A stretch of 64,000 nucleotides of DNA from Pelagibius sp050330205 (GCA_050330205.1 JBHJOA010000023.1:29772-93771); one strand, 5' to 3'. Numbered from the stretch's first letter, positions 7,715 to 15,542 are shown. A program made the numbers and translations. Notes: a model not told the origin generated them from the letters alone.

Positions 7715-9321
7715 GCCGCCCGTCCCATGCGTTTCAAGCCGAGGTCGCGCAGGACTTCGCGGGCCGCATTGGCACCGGGCGCGGCCATTACGCCGCCACC
7801 GGGATGGCTCGAGGAGCCGCAGAGATAGAGTCCCCTGATCGGCGTTCTGTAGTCGGCGTAGCCGGGTACCGGGCGGTTGAAGAACATCTGGTCGAAGGTC
7901 AGTTCGCCCTGGAAGATGTTGCCCTCCGTCAGGCCCACCTCGCGCTCGAGGTCCCAGGGCGTGCGGACCTCCCTGTGCAGGATCAGGTCCCTGAAGTCCG
8001 GGCTGTGGCGGGCAATCTTGGCGATCACGGTCTCGGCCAGGGCTTCGCGCGCCGGCCCGTCCCAGGGCTCGCCCGATGCCAGTTCGTAGGGCGCGTACTG
8101 GACGAAGACCGTCATCATGTGCTTGCCGGGCGGTGCCATGGTCGGGTCGATGGCGGTCGGGATCAGCATGTCGAAGTAGGGTTCGCTCGACCAGCGCCCG
8201 GCCTTCCAGTCGTCATAGGCCCGCTCCAGTTCCTCCAGGGATTCCGACGCATGCAGATCACCGCGCAGGAAGGGCGCGTCGGCCGGGGCCGCGGGGAAGC
8301 TGGGAAAGCCGTCGAGGGCGATGTTGAGTTTCGCCGAAGAGCCGCGAATCTTGAATCGTTTCACCGCCTTCAGGAAGTCTTCCGGCAGTTCGGCCGCATC
8401 GACATGCCGCAGGAAGGTGCGACGCACGTCCATGTTGGAGATCACCGTCGGCGCTTCCAGCACTTCTCCGCCCTCCAGCACCACGCCTTTGATCCTGCCG
8501 TTGGCCGAAAGGAATCGCTCGACCGGTGCGCCGCTGCGGATCTCGCCGCCGGCTTCTTCGAGGGCGCGCGCCATCGCCTGGGTGACGCCGCCCATGCCGC
8601 CGCGCGTGAAGCCCCAGGCACCGATGGTGCCGTCCACCTCGCCCATGTAGTGGTGCAGCAGGACGTAGGCTGTGCCGGGCGAATTGACCCCGAGCCCGGT
8701 GCCGATGATGCCGGAGCCGGCAAAGTGCGCCTTGACCACCTCGGTCTCGAAATACTCGTCGAGGAATTCGCCGATGGACATGGTCCAGAATCGAATCGTC
8801 TCCCCCATCTCGCGTTCGCCGAGATCGTGGAAGCGCTTGCCGAGGAACAGCAGTTCGCCGATGTCTCGCGGGCGGTTGCTCGCCGGGTCCGGCGCCGTGC
8901 GCAGCAGCAGCGGCTTGATGAAGCGGCACTGCCGCATGATCGCCTGGGCGTAACGCTCGTAGTTGTCCGCATCGCGCTTGGAGAAGCGGCTCAACTCCCG
9001 GCGCAAGGCATCGTGATCGGAGTAGTAGGCGAAGTAGCCGCCATCCGAGGTGAAGGTCGCACCGCTCTCGTAGGGAATGACCTGCAGGCCGTGGCGCGGC
9101 AGGTCGAGGTCGCGCACCACCTCCGGGCGCAGCAGGCTGCAGACGTAGGAGCAGTTCGAGTAGGTCCAGCCCGGATAGAGCTCGCGACTGACCGCGGCGC
9201 CGCCGATATGCGCGTTGCGCTCGACCACCAGCACCCGCAGCTTCTGGCGGGCCAGATAGCAGGCGGCGGTAAGGCCGTTGTGGCCGGCGCCGACGACGAT
9301 GACGTCATACCGCCCCGACAT
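7711..9321 (-). CDS. FAD-dependent oxidoreductase, phytoene dehydrogenase-like (COG1233), first copy
   Basis: A 536-residue flavoprotein and the first gene of the minus-strand catabolic operon. It has the dinucleotide-binding motif YDVIVVGAGHNGLTAACYLA (about 5-24) and the C-terminal motif GLYLCGSSSHPGGGVMAAPGANAA, matching the downstream paralogue in layout. I chose ATG 9321 because a GGAGGAGA ribosome-binding site is 7-8 nt upstream and the FAD motif then starts at the expected place; the earlier codons would run through the palindromic operator. It ends in an ATGA overlap with the second copy. The function is inferred only as oxidation of an imported, probably amine-containing, compound. 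Confidence 0.85.
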   Translation of the reverse strand: MSGRYDVIVVGAGHNGLTAACYLARQKLRVLVVERNAHIGGAAVSRELYPGWTYSNCSYVCSLLRPEVVRDLDLPRHGLQVIPYESGATFTSDGGYFAYYSDHDALRRELSRFSKRDADNYERYAQAIMRQCRFIKPLLLRTAPDPASNRPRDIGELLFLGKRFHDLGEREMGETIRFWTMSIGEFLDEYFETEVVKAHFAGSGIIGTGLGVNSPGTAYVLLHHYMGEVDGTIGAWGFTRGGMGGVTQAMARALEEAGGEIRSGAPVERFLSANGRIKGVVLEGGEVLEAPTVISNMDVRRTFLRHVDAAELPEDFLKAVKRFKIRGSSAKLNIALDGFPSFPAAPADAPFLRGDLHASESLEELERAYDDWKAGRWSSEPYFDMLIPTAIDPTMAPPGKHMMTVFVQYAPYELASGEPWDGPAREALAETVIAKIARHSPDFRDLILHREVRTPWDLEREVGLTEGNIFQGELTFDQMFFNRPVPGYADYRTPIRGLYLCGSSSHPGGGVMAAPGANAAREVLRDLGLKRMGRAA

Positions 9322-9402
9322 TCCAGGGTCTCCTCCGTGCCAAGGGATTGCCTGCCCGGCGGCAGCCTGAGACAAGATTAGACAAGGCCCCGAAGCCGGT
9401 CT

Positions 9403-9430
9403 ATATTTTTTTGAGCGCTCAAATAAAAAT
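9403..9430. promoter_or_regulatory. Palindromic operator in divergent promoter (candidate TetR/BetI-like site)
   Basis: The core TTTGAGCGCTCAAA (9410-9423) is a perfect 14-bp palindrome. It extends with 12 of 14 positions symmetric per arm in AT-rich flanks (9403-9430). It lies between the divergent FAD oxidoreductase (start 9321) and the TetR gene (start 9516), the usual place for an autoregulated TetR-family operator. A one-mismatch 12-mer recurs at 3435-3446. Confidence 0.65.
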
Positions 9431-9515
9431 ATCTGCTGGAAGGCTGAAAAGTGCCTTTCTTCCATTGTTGTGGCAGTCTGCCGATCATGATTCGGCGGCC
9501 GGAGAGAGAAATCGG

Positions 9516-10196
9516 ATGGCAGTGAAGACAGCGGCTGGGCGGCCTCGGCGCGAGCGGACGGAAAACGCTGCCATGCGGCGCCGGCAACTGATCGAAGCCA
9601 CCATCGATTCCGTGGTCGAGCACGGCCTGTCGGCGACCACCCTGGCGACGGTTTCCGATGGCGCCGGCCTGTCCCAGGGCGTCGCCGTCTTCTACTTCAA
9701 GAACAAGCAGATGCTCCTGGCGGAGACCTTGAAGTACCACTACGAGGAATACAACAAGGTCTGGCGCTCCGCCTTGGCCGCGGCCCCGGACGATCCCGTC
9801 GAGAAGATCCTCGCCATGGTCGGCGCGGACCTCGACGAGCGGATCTGCAACAGCCGCCACCTGGCCCTGTGGAACTCGTTCTGGGGTGAGGCCAAGGCGC
9901 GCCCGGTCTTCGCCGAGATCTGCGAGGCCTACGATTCGGAGCACACAGAAGTGCTACTCGGCCTCTGCAAGGAGGCCGAGGATCTGATCGCCGATTCCTC
10001 CTGGAGCGCCGAGAACCTGGCCGAGGCACTGGACACCATGACGGACGGCATGTGGATCCGCATGCACGTCACGCCCGACGCCATGGACAAGGCGGCGGGG
10101 CGCCGGCTCGTCGGCCGGTTCCTGGCCACCCTGCTGCCCTCGCGCCGGGCGCAGATCATGAAGCGGATGGGCGAAACCGGTTCCGCGGCCGCCTGA
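9516..10196 (+). CDS. TetR-family transcriptional regulator, BetI-like
   Basis: A 226-residue regulator with an N-terminal HTH at about residues 22-66 (RRQLIEATIDSVVEHGLSAT...GVAVFYFKNKQMLL). The HTH pattern and the length of the C-terminal ligand domain resemble BetI, the choline-responsive repressor. ATG 9516 was chosen because GGAGAGAGAAATCGG precedes it; upstream in-frame codons would run through the operator. It is divergent from the FAD oxidoreductase operon with a strong palindrome between them, so it probably represses that operon and itself. By analogy the ligand may be the imported amine or an early product. BetI itself is unlikely, as no betAB genes are present. Confidence 0.88.
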   Translation: MAVKTAAGRPRRERTENAAMRRRQLIEATIDSVVEHGLSATTLATVSDGAGLSQGVAVFYFKNKQMLLAETLKYHYEEYNKVWRSALAAAPDDPVEKILAMVGADLDERICNSRHLALWNSFWGEAKARPVFAEICEAYDSEHTEVLLGLCKEAEDLIADSSWSAENLAEALDTMTDGMWIRMHVTPDAMDKAAGRRLVGRFLATLLPSRRAQIMKRMGETGSAAA

Positions 10197-10230
10197 CCCT
10201 AAACCTCCGCCGCCGCCAGCTGGCGTCCAT

Positions 10231-11091
10231 TCAAGCCTCGCGCGCCGATGAGGAGCAGGCCAGTTCGCGCATCTTCCCCAGCGCGGCCTCCAGCAGATCG
10301 CGGTCGAAGTCGGCGGGATGAACGACATAGGCCGGCAATGTAAAGGTCGGCGCGTCCTCGAGCCGCGTCAGGCGCGCATCCTCCAGGTGTTCCTGCACCA
10401 GGCGCTCGGGGAAATACCCCGCTCCTCCGTGGGCCAGGACGTGCTGCAGCCCGAGCCAGCCGATGTTCGCGGTAAGCGCCGGCCCGATGAAGTTGGGAAA
10501 GCTGGCGCTGTGGCGCGCATAAAACTCGGGACCCCAATCGATGTAGACGTATCCGGGACCCGGCTCCGGTGCGCTCGCGGGATCGGTCGAAACCAGGATC
10601 AGGCACTCCTCGAACAGCAGCTCCACCTTCAGTCCCGGGCGGCTCTGCGGGGTATACATCACGCCGATGTCGAGGCGGCCCTCGACGAGGCCCAGCATCA
10701 GGTCCGGCTCGAAGCCGATCTCGGCGCGCAGGGAAACCTCCGGAGCCGCCGCGCGCATGAGCGGCAGCCAGTCGAGAAGGAACCGCTCCCAGAGGCCGAA
10801 GCGGCCACCGACGGTCAGGGATTTGCTGAACCCGCGCGGCACACCGACGTCGTGGCGGGCCTGCTCCACCGTGCGCACGAGGGTCGAGGCGTGCTTTTCG
10901 AACTGCCGGCCGGCAGGCGTCAGCGACGCACCCCCCTTATTGCGCACGAAGAGAGTGCAGCCGAGGTGGTCCTCCAGGGCATGGATGCGGGCGCTCACCG
11001 TCGACTGGGTCACGTGCAGCCGCTCCGCCGCGCCGACAAAGCTGCCGGCGGCGACGACCATGAGGAAGGTCCGGGCCAGCTCGGTATCCAT
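10231..11091 (-). CDS. LysR-family transcriptional regulator
   Basis: A 286-residue LysR regulator. The N-terminal winged HTH (residues 3-60, MVVAAGSFVGAAERLHVTQSTVSARIHALEDHLG) is standard, and the rest is the periplasmic-binding-like effector domain. It converges on the TetR gene (34-bp gap) and diverges from the cyclo-ligase/ferritin-like fusion gene. It may regulate that gene or the amine cluster: LysR regulators often act on the divergent neighbour through T-N11-A sites, and one is present in the gap. The effector is unknown. Confidence 0.93.
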   Translation of the reverse strand: MDTELARTFLMVVAAGSFVGAAERLHVTQSTVSARIHALEDHLGCTLFVRNKGGASLTPAGRQFEKHASTLVRTVEQARHDVGVPRGFSKSLTVGGRFGLWERFLLDWLPLMRAAAPEVSLRAEIGFEPDLMLGLVEGRLDIGVMYTPQSRPGLKVELLFEECLILVSTDPASAPEPGPGYVYIDWGPEFYARHSASFPNFIGPALTANIGWLGLQHVLAHGGAGYFPERLVQEHLEDARLTRLEDAPTFTLPAYVVHPADFDRDLLEAALGKMRELACSSSAREA

Positions 11092-11115
11092 GCACCGCCC
11101 TCCCGGGCAACGCGC

Positions 11116-11137
11116 CGATAAAATCGATTTTTCCGAT
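11116..11137. promoter_or_regulatory. Candidate LysR-type operator (overlapping CGAT/ATCG repeats)
   Basis: In the 150-bp divergent gap, CGATAAAATCG (11116-11126) overlaps ATCGATTTTTCCGAT (11123-11137). The second contains a T-N11-A arrangement with TCG/CGA arms, the general LysR recognition pattern. It is 25-46 bp from the LysR start. Suggestive only. Confidence 0.4.
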
Positions 11138-11241
11138 ATTAAGCAGCACTATTAGTCGTTTGTCAAAAGCGACGGCGCTGCGTAGCCTTTGGCTCGCCCT
11201 GCCGCCCCGAGACCGGGCAGGACCGTGGGAGCCGTGTCGCC

Positions 11242-12348
11242 ATGGAACAGGACTGGACCGAGATCCGCCGCTGGCGCAAGGCGACGCGGGCGGCGCTGCT
11301 GACGAAACGGCAGGCGATTCCGCGCGCGGAGAAGCTGTTTCTCAGGCCGGTCGTCGCCGGCCACGTGTCGGCGCAGTTTCCGGAGCTGCGGCACGCCTGC
11401 ATCGGCTTCTACTGGCCGTTCAAAGGTGAGATCGACCTGCGCCACCTGGTTCGGGATTTCCTGGCACAGGGCGCCGAGGCGGCCCTGCCGGTAGTGGTCG
11501 AGAAGGGGCAGGCGCTTGAGTTCTGGACCTGGCGCCCGCGCATGAAGCTCGGGCGGGGCATCTGGAACATCCCCATTCCCGCCGAACGCCATCCGGTCCG
11601 ACCGACCGCCCTGCTGGTTCCCCTGCTCGGGTTCGACGCCGCCGGCTATCGGCTCGGCTACGGCGGCGGCTACTACGACCGTACCCTGGCCGCGCTCGAC
11701 CCCCGGCCGCTGACCATCGGGGTCGGCTATGCCTGCGGCCGGCTCGAGACCATCTTCCCGCAACCGCACGACATTGCCCTCGACGCCATCGTCACCGAGG
11801 CCGGCGTGGTACGCCACAGGTATCGGGGCGACACCCTCCCCGCGGCGGGCGTCGCCGGCGCTCTGGACGGCGCTACGGAGGAGTCAGTCTATGCCTCGCC
11901 GCCCTGCTCGATGCACGAACTCGACCCCGGCTATCTCGGCTACATGGACCGCGCCGAAACCATCGCCCTGTTGAACAACCTCCTGGAGGGGGAGCGGGCC
12001 GGTGCGCGGGCCGTGGCTGAAATGGCGCGGCAGGAGGAACGGGCGGCGCGCCGGGCGGCATTGCGCGACGTCGCCATGGACGAAGCGCGCTTCTGTGCCA
12101 TGCTGGTCCGCCACGTGACCCGCCTCGGCGGAGTGCCGAGCCCGGCGACGGGAGCGTTCTACGACAAGGTTCTGTCTGAGGAATCGCCGGCGGCGCGCAT
12201 CGCCCTGCTGAACCGCGGTCAGGGCTGGGTCGTCCGCAGGCTTCGGGAAGCCGCGGGCAGGATTGCCGAGGACGCCCTGCTGCACGATCTCAAGGACATG
12301 CTCGAGGTCCATGAGCGCAACATCGGGCGCTGCGAAAGCCTCCGGTAG
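11242..12348 (+). CDS. 5-formyltetrahydrofolate cyclo-ligase fused to a ferritin-like DUF6306-type domain
   Basis: This 368-residue protein has two parts. Residues 1 to about 200 match 5-formyl-THF cyclo-ligase, which uses ATP to convert 5-formyl-THF to 5,10-methenyl-THF; the hallmark GYGGGYYDR is at about 139-147. Residues 230-368 are a separate helical domain with LLNNLLEGERAGARAV, DEARFCAMLVRH and LHDLKDMLEVHERNI. This pattern resembles the DUF6306/ferritin-like family, whose Glu and His spacing could hold metal. Stand-alone cyclo-ligases are about 180-200 residues, so the fusion is real unless a frameshift joined two genes; the linker (200-230) reads through cleanly. The one-carbon link to the nearby GcvT-like gene is notable. 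The role of the second domain is unknown. Confidence 0.85.
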   Translation: MEQDWTEIRRWRKATRAALLTKRQAIPRAEKLFLRPVVAGHVSAQFPELRHACIGFYWPFKGEIDLRHLVRDFLAQGAEAALPVVVEKGQALEFWTWRPRMKLGRGIWNIPIPAERHPVRPTALLVPLLGFDAAGYRLGYGGGYYDRTLAALDPRPLTIGVGYACGRLETIFPQPHDIALDAIVTEAGVVRHRYRGDTLPAAGVAGALDGATEESVYASPPCSMHELDPGYLGYMDRAETIALLNNLLEGERAGARAVAEMARQEERAARRAALRDVAMDEARFCAMLVRHVTRLGGVPSPATGAFYDKVLSEESPAARIALLNRGQGWVVRRLREAAGRIAEDALLHDLKDMLEVHERNIGRCESLR

Positions 12349-12393
12349 GCTGCGGCGGCGGTGGCTCGCTACACCGTCGGAGAGTGAGCCGGT

Positions 12394-12762
12394 TCAGCCG
12401 GCCGGCGCGCCGGTGTAGATGGCGATCAGGCCCAACTGCAGGGCCGCGATCACCAGCAGCACGTTAAGCGCCCAGGCAATGGTGAGCCCGCGCGCGAGCA
12501 GCGCATAGGTTTCACTCCCAGCGTTCGGAGCGCAGCGCCACACCGAGACGACGATCCATGCCGTGTAGAGCAGGATGATCGGCAGCAGAATCTGTTGGGC
12601 CGTCGTGTCGGCGGCAAACAAGGCCCAGGCGTAGAGCCCGGAAAGCACCGTGCTCGCCAGCACCCCGTAGACCCAGAAGATCCTCCACAAAGCCCCTTCG
12701 CCGCGCCAGTAACGCAGGAAGAACGAAGAGGACGAGGCACCGGAAGTGGAACGTGCAAGCAT
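12394..12762 (-). CDS. Small hypothetical membrane protein
   Basis: A 122-residue protein with three predicted membrane helices (about residues 27-50, 56-74 and 87-115) and a short Ser-rich N-terminus. A GAGGAG ribosome-binding site lies at good distance before ATG 12762, supporting expression. No family is recognised and there are no catalytic motifs. It converges on the cyclo-ligase fusion gene and is followed upstream by the TauE/SafE exporter gene on the same strand (183-bp gap), which does not define a role. Confidence 0.7.
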   Translation of the reverse strand: MLARSTSGASSSSFFLRYWRGEGALWRIFWVYGVLASTVLSGLYAWALFAADTTAQQILLPIILLYTAWIVVSVWRCAPNAGSETYALLARGLTIAWALNVLLVIAALQLGLIAIYTGAPAG

Positions 12763-12945
12763 CGGAGAAACTCCTCAGCGGGAAGGGCCCGGCCTCACTG
12801 GCCATGGCTCCACACGTACAATTGTTCGCCCCGCCATCGCCGAAGACAAACGATTAATACCGAAGCGATCCATCGGAGTGATCGAAGTAATCCGGGCAAG
12901 AATGCACTCAAGCCTGCGGACTGTTCCCGCAAGGCGGCGGTTGCG

Positions 12946-13698
12946 CTAGGTCGAAACGAACATGCCGGCAAGCCCGTCGTAGACGATCAGCTTCAACGCC
13001 AGTACGACCAGGATGAATCGAAAAACGAAAAGGAAGCTGCGCTCGTTCAACCGGCTCAAGAGCGACTGCCCCACCCTGGTGCCGATCATCGCTGCCGGGA
13101 TCATGCAGAGAATGGCCGGCCCGTACTCCTGGAAACTGAATCCGACGAGGGTGAAGCCGGCAACCTTGAGGACGTTTCCGACCAGCCCGAAGAACCCGAG
13201 AGTCCCGACGACCTGCTCCTTGGCAAGGTCCTTGCGGATGACGAGGACACCGAGGATCGGCGCGATCACGCCGACGATCATGTTCAGAACGCCGGTGGCG
13301 AAGCCCACAGGAACGAAGGCCCAGAGCGGCAGCTCCCGACCGCGCAGGAACTTGAGCTGCCGGACCGTGAGAGTGACCAGAATAAAACAGCCGATGAGAA
13401 TCTGAATGACCTCCGTCGGCAGGCCCTGGAACAGCAGCAGGCCGACCGCCACCCCCAGAGGCATCAGTGCAGCGAAGCGCAGGATGATGGGCCAGGCCAT
13501 GTGGCGGCGGAAGAGCCATACGCGCATGGTGTTGGAAGCAAGCTGGACCGCGCCGTGCACCGGTATGGCGGCGGCCGGCGACATCACCTGCAGCATGATC
13601 GCCAGCAGCGCCGTGCCGCCGCCTGCTCCGACGACGGTGGTCAGAGCCGAGGTGCAGAATGCAGCGGCGGAGAGAAAGATGATCTCGAACGGGGACAT
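12946..13698 (-). CDS. TauE/SafE-family sulfite/organic anion exporter
   Basis: A 250-residue membrane protein of the TauE/SafE (DUF81) family, which exports sulfite, sulfoacetate or other organosulfur anions. The N-terminus MSPFEIIFLSAAAFCTSALTT leads into GAGGGTALLAIML, the typical first repeat, and the second repeat has VGVIAPILGVLVI. About eight hydrophobic segments are visible. I chose ATG 13698 because it directly precedes the first membrane helix; the longer upstream frame is Arg/Gly-rich noise. No sulfonate catabolism genes are nearby, so the substrate is unknown. Confidence 0.85.
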   Translation of the reverse strand: MSPFEIIFLSAAAFCTSALTTVVGAGGGTALLAIMLQVMSPAAAIPVHGAVQLASNTMRVWLFRRHMAWPIILRFAALMPLGVAVGLLLFQGLPTEVIQILIGCFILVTLTVRQLKFLRGRELPLWAFVPVGFATGVLNMIVGVIAPILGVLVIRKDLAKEQVVGTLGFFGLVGNVLKVAGFTLVGFSFQEYGPAILCMIPAAMIGTRVGQSLLSRLNERSFLFVFRFILVVLALKLIVYDGLAGMFVST

Positions 13699-13908
13699 GC
13701 GATACGATCCTGTCCGGCAGGCGCCCGCGCCGAACGCAAGGCCGCCGAAGACCATGACGCCGGCGCGCTCCAAGAGGAACCGGCCCTGCCGGCATCCCCG
13801 GAAGAAAAGGCGTCCGAGGCGGCGGCCTAGCCCCTTACGTCCGCAGCCAAGCGGCACGCCCGCGGCGACCCTGTGAGCCGCGGGGCATGGCCAAGAGGGA
13901 GATCGACG

Positions 13909-14178
13909 ATGACCGACAGGCAAGATCGCAAACGTCGCGCCGAAGACATCTACAAAGTGCTGGTGCGCATCTACCGTGGCGAGTCGCCCACTGACGAAGA
14001 GATCGCCGCTGCGCCCCGGTTGGATTTCTGGACCGTCGGCGCCGACGACGGCTGCCTCGTGCTGCAGGGTCTGGTCACCGGTCATCCGCTGCTCGAGGAG
14101 GGCGCCTACATCCAGACGAGCGCTCTCATGTGGCTGTCAGATGATCGCAAGGTCGCTCGCACGGTGAGCCGCTTCTAG
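13909..14178 (+). CDS. DUF6634-like small protein, C-terminus cut by in-frame TAG
   Basis: An 89-residue reading frame starting MTDRQDRKRRAEDIYKVL after a GAGGGAG site. The pattern GCLVLQGLVTGHPLLEEGAYIQTSALMWL...ARTVSRF resembles DUF6634 small proteins, which usually continue with a Tyr/Trp-Tyr-x-Leu-Gly motif after ARTxSR. Here the next codon is TAG (14176-14178), and the same frame continues KLGVRFDETLEQAN to a TGA at 14221-14223. This looks like a point nonsense mutation that removes the last 15 residues, so the gene is probably decaying. The family is of unknown function and common in mobile or accessory regions. Confidence 0.6.
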   Translation: MTDRQDRKRRAEDIYKVLVRIYRGESPTDEEIAAAPRLDFWTVGADDGCLVLQGLVTGHPLLEEGAYIQTSALMWLSDDRKVARTVSRF

Positions 14179-14342
14179 AAACTGGGGGTGCGCTTCGACG
14201 AGACACTCGAGCAGGCCAACTGAGCCTCGGTCCGGTCGGTCCGGAATCCAGCGTGAAATGCAACCGGCCCTGGACCGTACCGGGAACCACAACCCGATGA
14301 CCGGTCGCCGGGCTGCGCAACGAAAAATGCTTCCGCGCCCAG

Positions 14343-14489
14343 GGCCGCACCCGCATCAGCGGCGAGGCCGCCCTTCTCTCGGCGCGGACCTTCCAGAACA
14401 CACCGGGGTTCTGGCTGAACCTGCAGGCACACCACGACCTGGCGCGCGCGCAAGCGCAGCTCACATCCGCGCAGGTCGCGCACGCCTAG
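14343..14489 (+). pseudogene. HigA-family antitoxin remnant (C-terminal part only)
   Basis: A 48-codon stretch reads GRTRISGEAALLSARTF, then NTPGFWLNLQAHHDLARAQA, and ends at TAG 14487-14489. It aligns with the C-terminal half of the intact HigA-like gene at 22447-22770 (RIGGEVAFLLGRAFHTTPEFWLNLQAHYDLERAQ), and the DNA is also nearly identical around the FWLNLQ codons. The HTH half upstream is missing or scrambled and there is no start codon, so this is a dead fragment. It marks the same accessory material as the intact copy 8 kb away. Confidence 0.75.
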
Positions 14490-14771
14490 GCCTTCGGTAC
14501 CCAGCAGCAGCGAACGCGGTGGCGTTGACGGCCGCTTTCCTCAAGCAGGGCCCGCGAGTTGCTCCAGGAAATAATAGAGCACCGGGCGGCGTCAGCGGGC
14601 CACGGCGAGATGCCCCGGCAATAGATGCGTGCGCGGTCCGCTTGGCAAACGGCTGCCCGGCGGCGGGATTGGCACCGCAACCTCGACCCGGCCCACGGCG
14701 GTTTCGACCACCCGGGTCGGGCTTTCAGTCAAGGCCGCTGGACATTGGTCGCCGGGCGACTGCTTTTCATC

Positions 14772-15404
14772 TCAGCCGTGCTGGTGGCTTCTGATATAGG
14801 CACAGAACATATCGGCCATCGCGTCGGCATAAGCCTCGATCTCGGACGTGGTTCGCGGTCTTTCCGAGAACTGTTTCCCAGCCGTGCTCATCGTCGTCGT
14901 GATCAGATCGCCGACCAGGTCGCGGGCCGCATCCGAGGCTTCGGGCAGCAGCTCCCGCATGAAGGCCTCGAAGACGAGGTCCCCCTCCGCCCGTGCCTCT
15001 CGCGCTTCGGGAGCATCGCGATAGAGAGGGGCCGCGTCGTCGAGCGCCACGCGAACCGCAGCTTCATCACATTCCGAACGGATGAAGGCATGAACCAGGT
15101 TCCGTAGCCGTTCGGGGGGAGGTCTGGAGACATCACCGACGATCGAGCTAAGCATCTCGGTCGTTTGCCGCCATTCGTCGCTCTGAAGCCGGAAGAGGAT
15201 CGCCGCCTTGTTCGGGAAATACTGGTAGAGAGATCCGATGCTGACGCCGGCCTTCTCGGCTACCCGAGCCGTGGTGAAACGCTGCGCGCCTTCCTTCGTC
15301 AAAACCTGAACAGCAGCCTCAAGGATCGTCGCGACGAGCTCGGTCGACCGCGCCTGCTTCGGCTGTTTTCGTGAGGAAATTCGCGGACTTGGGCGATCGG
15401 TCAT
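14772..15404 (-). CDS. TetR-family transcriptional regulator
   Basis: A 210-residue regulator with a classic TetR HTH (ARSTELVATILEAAVQVLTKEGAQRFTTARVAEKAGVSIGSLYQYFPNK, about residues 16-64) and a helical ligand-binding domain. It is divergent from the aldehyde oxidoreductase operon (139-bp gap) with a 32-bp imperfect palindrome between the starts, so it is the likely local repressor of that operon. ATG 15404 follows a CGGAG site; the frame is open further upstream but would cross the palindrome. The ligand is unknown; aromatic aldehydes would fit the enzyme. Confidence 0.9.
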   Translation of the reverse strand: MTDRPSPRISSRKQPKQARSTELVATILEAAVQVLTKEGAQRFTTARVAEKAGVSIGSLYQYFPNKAAILFRLQSDEWRQTTEMLSSIVGDVSRPPPERLRNLVHAFIRSECDEAAVRVALDDAAPLYRDAPEAREARAEGDLVFEAFMRELLPEASDAARDLVGDLITTTMSTAGKQFSERPRTTSEIEAYADAMADMFCAYIRSHQHG

Positions 15405-15425
15405 GCAGCGCTCCGGCAATGCGAA

Positions 15426-15457
15426 TAGAAAACGCGAATAATCAATCGTATTTTCTA
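15426..15457. promoter_or_regulatory. 32-bp imperfect palindrome between TetR gene and aldehyde oxidoreductase operon
   Basis: Outer arms TAGAAAA and TTTTCTA are perfect complements, and about 12 of 16 positions match per half across the whole 32 bp. It lies 22 bp from the TetR start and about 85 bp before the first oxidoreductase start, in AT-rich sequence suited to overlapping promoters. It is a candidate TetR operator. Confidence 0.5.
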
Positions 15458-15542
15458 CCACAGCACAAGGGAATGCCCACGACTGACTGGAGGCGTCGAT
15501 GACCACCCTTACATACCGTTCACCGGGGACGTCGAGCCATCC

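Noticed and set aside
6161..9321. Carotenoid biosynthesis genes
   Set aside because: The two proteins have the phytoene desaturase fold, but no crtB, crtY or related genes are present and the neighbours are amine-metabolism types.
11092..11241. A 6S RNA gene next to the cyclo-ligase gene, as found in many bacteria
   Set aside because: The gap is only 150 bp and shows no long rod-like self-pairing; a LysR promoter explains it better.
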